DNA from: Mariniflexile sp044335535
GTDB taxonomy: Bacteria; Bacteroidota; Bacteroidia; Flavobacteriales; Flavobacteriaceae
Direction: 5' to 3'
Assembly (NCBI RefSeq): GCF_044335535.1
Contig: NZ_JBIQVZ010000004.1
Location: 275,804 to 339,803, forward strand
Length of the DNA stretch: 64,000 bases
Shown here: positions 56,509 to 64,000 of the stretch, in pieces
Layout of the letters: every line of letters starts with the position of its first letter
Numbering within the stretch: the first letter of the stretch is position 1
Notes under the pieces: model-generated
Database searches by the model: none
What the model was told of the DNA's origin: nothing
What the model saw: the letters and a program-made list of their open reading frames with translations, nothing else
Made by a program: the position numbers and the translations under genes

Positions 56509-58089
56509 ATGAAATATATAAATTTAAAAAATATTTGTGTGCTGTTAACTGTATTTTTTGCGGTTAGCTGTCAGGATGATTTTCTTGATCGTCCCTCTCA
56601 ATCTGAAATAAGTACTGAAAATTTTTACAAAACAAAAGAAGAACTTAGGTTAGCTACGGCAGGACTTTATGGTGGTAGAATATGGGCGCAATGGAACAAT
56701 CAAGCATATATTCCATTAGGAGATATATTAAGCGGGAATCTTATCCTTCAATATCAAGGGGCAGATTTAGTACAACTTAATACTTTTACGCTTTCAGGAT
56801 CTAACGGACGTTTAATAACTGGTTGGAAAGGGCTATATATTGTAATTGCACACTGTAATACCACAATTAATGCTATTATAGAAAAAACGCCGGCAACAGT
56901 TTCTGAGACAGATAAAAATGCCGCCATAGCCGAAGCAAAATTTATTCGCGCCATGGCATACTATCATCTTGCCTTGTTATGGAAAGAAGTGCCTATTATT
57001 GAAGATAACATAAAGTTGATATCATCACCTTTAGTAAATAGAAATATAGCAGCAGATGTTTACCGATTTATTGCTGAAGATTTAATTTTTGCTGCCGAAA
57101 ATCTTCCTGTAACCGATGAGCCTGGCAGAGTAACTACTTGGTCAGCAAAAGGTCTGTTAAGTAAGGTTTATTTAACTGTGGCAGGATTAGGACAATCTGG
57201 AGGTGCACGTAATCAGGAATATTTAGATTTGGCAAAAAATTATGCAAAGGATGTAATTGAAAACAGTGGTTTAGATTTATTTCCTAGTTATGCCGATTTT
57301 TTTAAAACGCAATTTAATGATAATCCAGAATCATTATTTGCACTACAATGGTCTGCTACTACTGGATGGATGGAAGGTAATCAATTGCTAACATACTCGC
57401 CAAGTAATGACATTAATCCTCAAAAAAGTAGTGCTTGGGGTTCTCCAGGGGTTAGTTATGATTTATATTTAGATTATACCGAGCAGGATTCCATAAGACG
57501 TAAAACGAATTTTATGTTACCTGGAGACCATTATGCCGAGTTAAACGCCGCTGGTGGTGGTTATACTGCTGACTCACCAGGTATGAAAAAACATATAATT
57601 GGTAATGAAGTAGATAACAACACGCCTGGAATGACTGCTTTGGGTTCTATACAGCATAATTCATTATTAAGATTAGCAGATGTTTATTTAATATACGCTG
57701 AGGCTATCTTGGGTAATAATACTTCTACAACTGATGCGGATGCATTATTCTATTTTAATAGGGTAAGAGAGCGTGCAGGTGTAGATCCTTTAACAGAACT
57801 TAATATTGATGTTATTCTTAAGGAAAGAAGGATCGAATTGGCTTGTGAAGGACACTATTGGTATGATTTGGTAAGACTTTCTTATTATGATCCCGTAAAA
57901 GCGGTTAACCTTCTTAGTAATCAACAGCGAGTACTATTTGATTATGATAGTGCTACTGGAGTAGCTACGCCTAAAGATCCTATTGGAATTATTAATCCTG
58001 CAACCTTAGCTACTTTTACTTTAGACTTGCCTGCTTCAGAGGTGATAGCTAACCCTAAATTGAGTGAACCTGCAGTACCATACTACTAA
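56509..58089 (+). CDS. SusD-type glycan-binding lipoprotein (second PUL pair)
   Basis: A 526-residue lipoprotein (Cys21 in FAVSC) with typical SusD openings (DDFLDRPSQSEISTENFYKT), a helical repeat AAIAEAKFIRAMAYYHLALLW, and the C-terminal KERRIELACEGHYWYDLVRLS motif. In known xyloglucan loci the SusD partner is the main glycan-binding protein (SGBP-A), which would be its role here. It lies 26 bases after SusC and 17 bases before the next lipoprotein gene, in one operon. Confidence 0.93.
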   Translation: MKYINLKNICVLLTVFFAVSCQDDFLDRPSQSEISTENFYKTKEELRLATAGLYGGRIWAQWNNQAYIPLGDILSGNLILQYQGADLVQLNTFTLSGSNGRLITGWKGLYIVIAHCNTTINAIIEKTPATVSETDKNAAIAEAKFIRAMAYYHLALLWKEVPIIEDNIKLISSPLVNRNIAADVYRFIAEDLIFAAENLPVTDEPGRVTTWSAKGLLSKVYLTVAGLGQSGGARNQEYLDLAKNYAKDVIENSGLDLFPSYADFFKTQFNDNPESLFALQWSATTGWMEGNQLLTYSPSNDINPQKSSAWGSPGVSYDLYLDYTEQDSIRRKTNFMLPGDHYAELNAAGGGYTADSPGMKKHIIGNEVDNNTPGMTALGSIQHNSLLRLADVYLIYAEAILGNNTSTTDADALFYFNRVRERAGVDPLTELNIDVILKERRIELACEGHYWYDLVRLSYYDPVKAVNLLSNQQRVLFDYDSATGVATPKDPIGIINPATLATFTLDLPASEVIANPKLSEPAVPYY

Positions 58090-58106
58090 TACTAAAAAAT
58101 AAAGAC

Positions 58107-59348
58107 ATGAAAAATTTATTAAATAAATACATTCCTTTTTTACTGGCTTTCAGTATGACGGTAATTATTACACTGTTTACATCTTGTGATAATAATAATG
58201 ATGGTGTTACAAATGGAGTTGCTCCTGTAATTACAGAAATAATTAATTATGAGGCTTCACCAAATGACACTATTGTAAACAAGTTGGTACCTGGACAATG
58301 GGTGGTTTTGAAAGGAGCAAATTTTAAAAACGCTGTCAAGATAGCTGCCAATGGAATATCAATTCAATTTGACAGTGGTTTATTTTCAGATACTTATGCT
58401 GTTGTACAGATTCCTTCTGTAATTCCATTCCCTTCAATTCCAGAAAACCAGTTAAATACTATTGAAGTTGTAACTCCAAATGGCTCAACTATTTTTAATA
58501 TCGATATAGTTGCAGGACCACCTGGACTTATGAGTATATCTAACGAGAATCCAGTTGAGGGTGAGGTTGTAACTATATTTGGGACTAATTTGTTCCTGAC
58601 AAGTGAATTGGTTTTTGCAGGTACAACAATTACAGATTATACCGAAACCGACGATGGTACTTCAATTAGCTTTGTAATGCCAAACATAGCAACAAGTGGG
58701 CCATTTTCAATTACTACAGCTTCAGGAACAGCTTCTACAGTGTTTAATATGAATAGTGCAACTACAGAAGGTTTTCTCAATTTTGACGGAATTGGTAGTC
58801 TTTCTTGGGGTACAGGAACTAGTAATAGTAGTACCGAGTTTCCTGGTAACCACGGGTACTATGCAGTTCTTAATAATTCAGTTTTAAATGCTGGTGATGG
58901 TGTTTGGTGGGGTTGGGAGCGAAGTATTAATACAGGAGCTGGACAATGGATTCCAACAGCTGATTTAAATTTAAATGTAGATCAATATGCACTTAAGTTT
59001 GAGATTAATGTTCCAGGAGAATGGAACGGTACATCTATTTTAATACTCAAAGATTACGATTGGAAATATGTAGCACGTTATGAACCATGGAAAGTTTCTG
59101 AGACTAAAACAGCTAATGTTACTACTGATGGAAAATGGACTACAGTTACAATTCCTTTGACCGAATTCCGTACAAAAAAAGATGGTAAAGACGGTACAGG
59201 AGATCAAGCTGCCAGTTTAACAGAATTACTAGGGACATCTGGAAATGGCAGTATGCTCATTTATACTGCTAATTCTGGTAGTACTCCAACGGCGACTGGT
59301 TTCCGTGGAGCTATTGACAATATAAGAATAGTAAAAATCAAAGAATAA
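58107..59348 (+). CDS. SGBP-B-like surface glycan-binding lipoprotein with IPT/TIG domains
   Basis: A 413-residue lipoprotein (Cys27 in FTSC). Two IPT/TIG immunoglobulin-like domains (about 36-138 and 139-215; PGLMSISNENPVEGEVVTIF is characteristic of the second) act as a stalk. The C-terminal domain (about 218-413) has NFDGIGSLSWG, GVWWGWERS and the ending TGFRGAIDNIRIVK, which resemble the xyloglucan-binding domain of Bacteroides SGBP-B. It would hold the polysaccharide for the GH5 enzymes encoded next. Specificity for xyloglucan rather than another beta-glucan or mannan is inferred. Confidence 0.82.
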   Translation: MKNLLNKYIPFLLAFSMTVIITLFTSCDNNNDGVTNGVAPVITEIINYEASPNDTIVNKLVPGQWVVLKGANFKNAVKIAANGISIQFDSGLFSDTYAVVQIPSVIPFPSIPENQLNTIEVVTPNGSTIFNIDIVAGPPGLMSISNENPVEGEVVTIFGTNLFLTSELVFAGTTITDYTETDDGTSISFVMPNIATSGPFSITTASGTASTVFNMNSATTEGFLNFDGIGSLSWGTGTSNSSTEFPGNHGYYAVLNNSVLNAGDGVWWGWERSINTGAGQWIPTADLNLNVDQYALKFEINVPGEWNGTSILILKDYDWKYVARYEPWKVSETKTANVTTDGKWTTVTIPLTEFRTKKDGKDGTGDQAASLTELLGTSGNGSMLIYTANSGSTPTATGFRGAIDNIRIVKIKE

Positions 59349-59381
59349 ATCTTTCATAATAACTTTTTAATAGCTGATAAT

Positions 59382-59423
59382 AACCTACAGTATTCGATGA
59401 AAGTTGGATTTCTGTAGGTTTTT
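59382..59423 (+). terminator. Terminator between the SGBP and GH5 genes
   Basis: AACCTACAG (59382-59390) and CTGTAGGTT (59412-59420) form a perfect 9-bp stem followed by TTT. It may lower GH5 expression relative to the SusCD genes. Confidence 0.6.
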
Positions 59424-59462
59424 AATCGATAAAAATTAATTAATAACTTTAAATAAAAACAA

Positions 59463-60959
59463 ATGAAGTCCAAACATTTCTACCAAATTTTACTTTTACT
59501 ATGTGTTATTGTAACATCTGTATCCTGTTCAAGTAGCGATGAGGGTGAAGATCCAACACTAACGGTTTCTGTAACCGAAGTTTCCTTTGAGCCAGATGGC
59601 GGAACTTCTGATGTATCACTTACAACAAACGGTACATGGACTGTTTCTAATCCAGCAACATCTTGGTTACAAATAAACAATACAAGTGGTGGTAGTGGAA
59701 CAGCAACAATAACATTAACATCTGGAATTAATGGTTCTGGATTGACTCGTTCTGCTACACTTACAGTTTCGTCAAGCAATGGTCAGGCAAGACGTATAAC
59801 AGTTACACAAACTGGTAATTTATATCCAAGTTATAATTTGTCTCCAAAACCAGCTGATGCTACAGGTATGAATAGTACAGCTATAGAATTGGCAGCAAAA
59901 GTGACATTGGGAATTAATATTGGTAATACAATGGAAGCCTTTCGTACTGATGGAGATGTTGTTATTTCAGATGAAACTGCCTGGGGAAATCCGAAGATTA
60001 CAGAAGGGTATATTCAATTTTTGAAAGCAACTGGTTTCAATGCCGTACGTATTCCATGTTCATGGGTTCAGGGAAATTTAAGTGACGAATCGACAATGAA
60101 GATTGACCCAACATGGCTTAACCGTGTGAAAGAAGTAGTTGGATGGTGTGTTAATAATGATATGTACGTGTTGTTGAATATTCACTGGGATGGTGGATGG
60201 CTTGATCATAATATCAATAACGCCAAAAAAGAGGTTACTAATGCTAAACAAAAAGCACTATGGGAACAGATTGCCACCACGATGATAGATTTTGACGAAC
60301 ACCTGATGTTTGCAGGAGCTAATGAACCTCCAGCTGATGATGCTCAAGAGATGGCAGTTCTTAATAGCTACTACGAGACATTTATTAAAGCAGTTCGATC
60401 TACAGGTGGTAGAAATAGCTACCGTACATTAGTTGTGCCAGGGCCTGGTACCAACGCTAGTTTGTCGTATGATTTGATGAATACACTTCCATATGATCCT
60501 GTACCTAATCGTTTGATGCTTGAGGTACATGAATATACGCCATCTCAGTTCTGTTTTCTTGATGAAGTTGTAAGCTGGGGCTCACCAGTTTTCTACTGGG
60601 GAGCAGGAAACCATTCTACAATCGAGCCAGAAGCTAACGCTACCTATGGAGAAGAGGATGCAATCCTTGATTCCTTTAGAAAGTTGAAAGAGAGGTTTAT
60701 TGATAAAGGTGTCCCTGTGCTATTGGGTGAGTATGCTGCTATGAGACGAGATCGCAACTATAATGGTGTCAATTATTTACCTAAGGATATGGCTATGCAC
60801 AATAAATCTGTGGATTACTGGAATACTTTTGTTACTAAACAATGTAAGATTAATGGTGTTATCCCATTCTATTGGGAAGTTGGTAATGTTTTAAACAGAA
60901 ATAATAATACAATTAAAGATCAAGCAATGATTGATGCTCTTAAAGCGGCACTCAATTAA
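59463..60959 (+). CDS. BACON-GH5 endo-beta-glucanase-like lipoprotein, copy 1
   Basis: A 498-residue surface lipoprotein (Cys22 in SVSC). A BACON domain (about 33-117, ending RRITVTQTG) is followed by a GH5 barrel (about 140-498) with GINIGNTMEAF, AWGNPKIT, NIHWDGGW, the acid/base E288 in GANEPPA and the nucleophile E423 in LLGEYAA. BACON plus GH5 is the layout of the Bacteroides xyloglucanase BoGH5A (GH5_4), and the NIGNT...AWGNP pattern agrees with that group, although subfamily cannot be proven by eye. It would cut the polysaccharide at the cell surface. A close paralogue lies downstream and a dead third copy between them. Confidence 0.88.
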   Translation: MKSKHFYQILLLLCVIVTSVSCSSSDEGEDPTLTVSVTEVSFEPDGGTSDVSLTTNGTWTVSNPATSWLQINNTSGGSGTATITLTSGINGSGLTRSATLTVSSSNGQARRITVTQTGNLYPSYNLSPKPADATGMNSTAIELAAKVTLGINIGNTMEAFRTDGDVVISDETAWGNPKITEGYIQFLKATGFNAVRIPCSWVQGNLSDESTMKIDPTWLNRVKEVVGWCVNNDMYVLLNIHWDGGWLDHNINNAKKEVTNAKQKALWEQIATTMIDFDEHLMFAGANEPPADDAQEMAVLNSYYETFIKAVRSTGGRNSYRTLVVPGPGTNASLSYDLMNTLPYDPVPNRLMLEVHEYTPSQFCFLDEVVSWGSPVFYWGAGNHSTIEPEANATYGEEDAILDSFRKLKERFIDKGVPVLLGEYAAMRRDRNYNGVNYLPKDMAMHNKSVDYWNTFVTKQCKINGVIPFYWEVGNVLNRNNNTIKDQAMIDALKAALN

Positions 60960-61013
60960 CATTATTTTGTAAACTCTTAAACAAGATATTACTCTACTGG
61001 GGATTGGCGGTTA

Positions 61014-61137
61014 TTCGCCATTCCCTGGAAAGGGGTGATTATAGATTATTGGAATAAGGGCGGTGCTTTGGATAGAAGCAATAATACAGTAAAGTCTCAA
61101 CGAATATATTGATGCCATTACTGTTGGTGGAAATTAA
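61014..61137 (+). pseudogene. C-terminal remnant of a third GH5
   Basis: Translated text KGVIIDYWNKGGALDRSNNT then VKSQRI and, after a one-base shift at 61107, IDAITVGGN-stop matches the last ~35 residues of the GH5 at 61313 (IPFWWDTGGSLDRNNFTVKD, QRTIDAIIAGGN). Only the tail survives. It shows that at least three GH5 copies once stood in tandem. Confidence 0.75.
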
Positions 61138-61175
61138 TGACCTATGTTCAATCTTTTTTCAATATGAGATAATTT

Positions 61176-61214
61176 AAAGACTCTTGTTTGTAGCTACTAA
61201 CAAGAATCTTTTAT
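61176..61214 (+). terminator. Hairpin after the GH5 remnant
   Basis: AAAGACTCTTGTT (61176-61188) pairs with AACAAGAATCTTT (61199-61211) with one mismatch, followed by TATAG. It probably belonged to the lost GH5 gene and may now end the copy 1 transcript. Confidence 0.55.
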
Positions 61215-61312
61215 AGAAAAAATGAGTAATTATTTAACTAAAACAAAAATTATTATGAAGATAAACCAAAAAGCATAAATGCATTTACCAATTAAACTTA
61301 AACACCACAATT

Positions 61313-62809
61313 ATGAAAAAAACAAACAGAAAATTATTTGCCATTACTTTAATGGTTTTTGCTCTCATTGGCTTTTGGGCCTGCAGTAAAGACAATTCGA
61401 CAGAAGATGATACTGGCGATTTAAGAGCAGCTAAAGGTAGAAAAATATTAACCGTAAGCAGCAGCAGCCTCCATTTTCAAGAAGGAGAAAGTAGTCAAGA
61501 GATTAGCATCACGACGAATATAGATGCATGGACAATCAGTAATAACGCTAATTGGATAACTTTAAGTCAAACCTCAGGTATTGCAGGTACTACAGCCATT
61601 ACCGTAACAGTATCTGAAAATACTGATGCATCTGAGCGTTCTGCTAATATTACTATAAGTGCCAATCAATTTAAGTCACAGAATATTTTGGTAACACAAG
61701 CAAATGGTGCTTTGTATCCCAGTTACAATACAAATCCTATTCCTGCAGATGCTACTGGTATGAGTAGTAATGCCGTTGAACTAGCGGCCAAAATGAAACT
61801 GGGATGGAATATTGGTAATACCTTAGAAGCCATAGGAGGCGAAAATGCTTGGGGCAATCCGAACATAACAAAAGAATATGTTACGGCTGTTAAGAATTTA
61901 GGGTTTAATGCGATTCGCCTTCCATGTGCTTGGGACCAGTATGCAGATCAAACAACTGCAAAAATAGATGAAGCATGGATGAACCGCGTTAAAGAAGTGC
62001 TACAGTACTGTGTTGATAATGATATGTATGTGCTTCTTAATATCCATTGGGACGGAGGATGGCTGGAAAATAACTGTACACCTGAAAAGAAAGAATCAGT
62101 AAATGCTAAACAGAAAGCTTTCTGGGAACAAATTGCAACGGCAATGCGCGATTTTGATGAGCATATAATGTTTGCCAGTGCAAATGAACCAGGTATTGAA
62201 AATGCTGTCGAAATGGACGTTCTTCATTCATATCACCAGACCTTTGTAAATACTGTTCGTTCCACTGGAGGTAGAAATAGTTATAGAGTGCTTGTGATGC
62301 AAGGACCTAGCACGAATATTGAAAAAAGTAATGATTTAATGAACATGCCCACAGATGAGGTAGAGGGGCGTATGATGGCTGAGGTTCATTTTTATTCACC
62401 TTCTCAATTCTGTATTTTGTTGGATGGTGACGCAAGCTGGGGTAAAATGTTTTATTACTGGGGTGCAGGTCACCACTCAACTATTGAACCAGATCGTAAT
62501 GCCACTTGGGGAGAAGAAGATGCGGTAGATGTTTCAATGAGTATTGCTAAGGCTAAATTTATTGACAATGGAATACCAGTAATCTTGGGCGAATATGGGG
62601 CTTATAGACGTGATAATAGTCAATATGTCCCACAAGATTTGGAAACCCACAACGATGCAGTGGATTATTGGATAACGTATGTAACAAAACAGGCATTAGC
62701 CAACGGTTTAATTCCATTTTGGTGGGATACTGGCGGGTCTTTAGATAGAAACAATTTTACTGTAAAAGATCAGCGAACAATTGACGCTATTATTGCAGGC
62801 GGAAATTAA
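61313..62809 (+). CDS. BACON-GH5 endo-beta-glucanase-like lipoprotein, copy 2
   Basis: A 498-residue lipoprotein (Cys24 in FWACSK) with the same plan as the GH5 at 59463: a BACON domain (about 45-130), then a GH5 barrel with GWNIGNTLEAIGGENAWGNP, LLNIHWDGGWLE, acid/base E292 in SANEPGIE and nucleophile E427 in ILGEYGA. Identical length and long shared runs in the barrel, with weaker likeness in the BACON part, point to tandem duplication followed by divergence. Differences in the loop after the acid/base (PPADDAQ versus GIENAV) could alter the subsite and thus cleavage pattern. Confidence 0.88.
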   Translation: MKKTNRKLFAITLMVFALIGFWACSKDNSTEDDTGDLRAAKGRKILTVSSSSLHFQEGESSQEISITTNIDAWTISNNANWITLSQTSGIAGTTAITVTVSENTDASERSANITISANQFKSQNILVTQANGALYPSYNTNPIPADATGMSSNAVELAAKMKLGWNIGNTLEAIGGENAWGNPNITKEYVTAVKNLGFNAIRLPCAWDQYADQTTAKIDEAWMNRVKEVLQYCVDNDMYVLLNIHWDGGWLENNCTPEKKESVNAKQKAFWEQIATAMRDFDEHIMFASANEPGIENAVEMDVLHSYHQTFVNTVRSTGGRNSYRVLVMQGPSTNIEKSNDLMNMPTDEVEGRMMAEVHFYSPSQFCILLDGDASWGKMFYYWGAGHHSTIEPDRNATWGEEDAVDVSMSIAKAKFIDNGIPVILGEYGAYRRDNSQYVPQDLETHNDAVDYWITYVTKQALANGLIPFWWDTGGSLDRNNFTVKDQRTIDAIIAGGN

Positions 62810-62823
62810 TTAAAGCATGTATA

Positions 62824-62874
62824 AACCCGTTGGATAATTGAGATTCAAACTAGTTATATCCAACGGGTTATTTT
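62824..62874 (+). terminator. Terminator after GH5 copy 2
   Basis: AACCCGTTGGATA (62824-62836) and TATCCAACGGGTT (62857-62869) form a perfect 13-bp stem followed by ATTTT. A convincing intrinsic terminator 14 bases after the stop. Confidence 0.8.
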
Positions 62875-62931
62875 ACCAAATTAGAACCCCATTTCTTAAT
62901 TATAATTGTTTAACATTAAATTTTAGAAAAA

Positions 62932-64000
62932 ATGAAAAAAATTACATTATTCTTTGTAGGTGTACTATGTATGTTAAGTGTGGCTAATGCACAAGACGTA
63001 ACTGTCTTTGATTTTGATGGAACAACTCCTTCAACCATTACTGGTTGGGGGGATAGTTTTACATCTGTTGCAAATCCTGTTTCTGATGGAGTTAATTCAT
63101 CCGCTAATGTAGGTGAGTATATTCATACCAACCAATGGGCTTCTAGAACTATTGAGGGTTTGAGCATTAATGCTAGATATTATACATCCTATCAGTTTAA
63201 AGTGTATTCTCCTGTGGCTGGATCACTTTATATTGGTTTAATAAATGCTACTGGTGGTGAAATGAAGGGTAAGTCGCATACGCTAGCGATAACTTCGGGA
63301 TGGACAACCATTACAGAACCTGTTGTTGCTGGTCAAATAATTACAGCAATTAGTATTGCTTTTAATTCCGGTGATGTTCCAGTTGTTCCAGCTGTTAATG
63401 TATATCTTGATGATTTGACTTTCATAAAAACTGCGAATACTACGGGTATTGTGTTATACAATGAAAATTTTAGTGCGCCTGGGGAATGGGATAGTTGGAC
63501 AGGAGCACCAAGCTTAAAAACAGGAAAATACAATGGAGGTATAGATTTAGTTACCGTAGGGGATGCGCCTATTTCTTTGCCTCAGCAGTGGAATGATAAT
63601 GGACATATGTTGAAAATTGTACCTACTGATGCAGCTGTTACAATCTCCAATATCAATGTTGCTGGTTTTAAAAATTTAGTTCTTTCTGTCGATCTTGCAG
63701 CAACACCAAATATTGAAGTAAGTGCTGATGGAGGTTCTTGGGCAGCATTAACTTTTAGTGCTGGTGTAGCTACTTTACCAACAGCCACTAATACAATAAG
63801 CTTAAGATTGAATCCTGATGCTTCAGCGGATGTGTTTTTAGATAATCTAAGAATAACTGGAGAGGTTAGTTCTTTAGGAACTAATTCTAACCAATTAAGC
63901 GACAATTCAATTAAGTATTATCCAAATCCTTTTACTAAAGATTTTAATATTGAAGCTGTAAAATCCCAAGAACCGATTCGTGTCACCATTTTTGATATTA
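62932..64000 (+). CDS. T9SS-secreted protein, function unknown (3' end outside window)
   Basis: An open frame of 356 codons from ATG 62932 to the right edge. A signal peptide (about 1-21, SVANAQ) is followed by two similar beta-rich modules of about 140 residues, each opening with an acidic/aromatic start (VTVFDFDGTTPSTITGWG and VLYNENFSAPGEWDSWTG) and ending with a jelly-roll style 'LDDLTF' or 'LDNLRI' strand, which is typical of carbohydrate-binding-like folds. The end contains YYPNPFTKDFNIEA and VTIFDI, the start of a type A sorting domain, so export by the type IX system is predicted and only some 40 residues are missing. No catalytic domain is seen; a glycan-binding helper is a guess. 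Confidence 0.8.
   Translation, partial: MKKITLFFVGVLCMLSVANAQDVTVFDFDGTTPSTITGWGDSFTSVANPVSDGVNSSANVGEYIHTNQWASRTIEGLSINARYYTSYQFKVYSPVAGSLYIGLINATGGEMKGKSHTLAITSGWTTITEPVVAGQIITAISIAFNSGDVPVVPAVNVYLDDLTFIKTANTTGIVLYNENFSAPGEWDSWTGAPSLKTGKYNGGIDLVTVGDAPISLPQQWNDNGHMLKIVPTDAAVTISNINVAGFKNLVLSVDLAATPNIEVSADGGSWAALTFSAGVATLPTATNTISLRLNPDASADVFLDNLRITGEVSSLGTNSNQLSDNSIKYYPNPFTKDFNIEAVKSQEPIRVTIFDI

Overview
The window is low-GC DNA from a member of the Bacteroidota, most likely a marine or plant-polymer-degrading flavobacterium. The evidence is three SusC/SusD pairs, an ECF sigma/FecR pair feeding a TonB receptor with a signalling domain, a hybrid two-component regulator (HTCS), many lipoproteins, and a secreted protein ending in a type IX secretion (Por/T9SS) sorting domain. 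I cannot name the genus from sequence alone.

Layout. (1) 1-3.2 kb: mostly housekeeping: the 3' part of a phosphofructokinase with a PPi-type signature, a KDPG aldolase, a small lipoprotein and thioredoxin reductase. (2) 3.3-7.1 kb: a palindromic intergenic repeat, then a minus-strand pair (DUF4249 lipoprotein and TonB-dependent receptor). (3) 7.4-8.0 kb: tRNA-Pro(GGG) followed by the wreck of a tyrosine integrase, an old integration scar. (4) 8.2-26.2 kb: ECF sigma, FecR, SusC with STN domain, SusD, two TlpA-like thioredoxin lipoproteins, an M16 zinc protease, a stand-alone DsbD-alpha domain, full-length DsbD, a class V aminotransferase (cysteine-desulfurase fold) and alanine dehydrogenase. 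I read this as a possible uptake and catabolism locus for peptides, perhaps disulfide-rich ones. This is inference: several intergenic gaps and terminators show it is not a single operon.

(5) 27.3-64 kb: a large polysaccharide utilisation locus (PUL): SusC/SusD/PKD-type lipoprotein, GH97, GH31 (alpha-xylosidase-like), GH3, GH3, GH95, a sialate-O-acetylesterase-type SGNH esterase, HTCS, a second SusC/SusD, an SGBP-B-like lipoprotein, two BACON-GH5 endoglucanase-like lipoproteins and a T9SS-secreted protein cut by the right edge. GH5 + GH31 + GH3 + GH95 + esterase + SGBP-B best fits fucosylated, acetylated xyloglucan. The beta-galactosidase expected for such a substrate is not in the window.

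The PUL carries clear signs of gene loss and duplication: a GH39 remnant with its middle deleted (41331-41655), the C-terminal stub of a third GH5 (61014-61137), a 1.6 kb stretch of broken reading frames (32963-34597) and a roughly 65 bp element present twice (33549 and 41670). Several strong hairpins separate the transcription units. No CRISPR array, rRNA or intact mobile element was seen.
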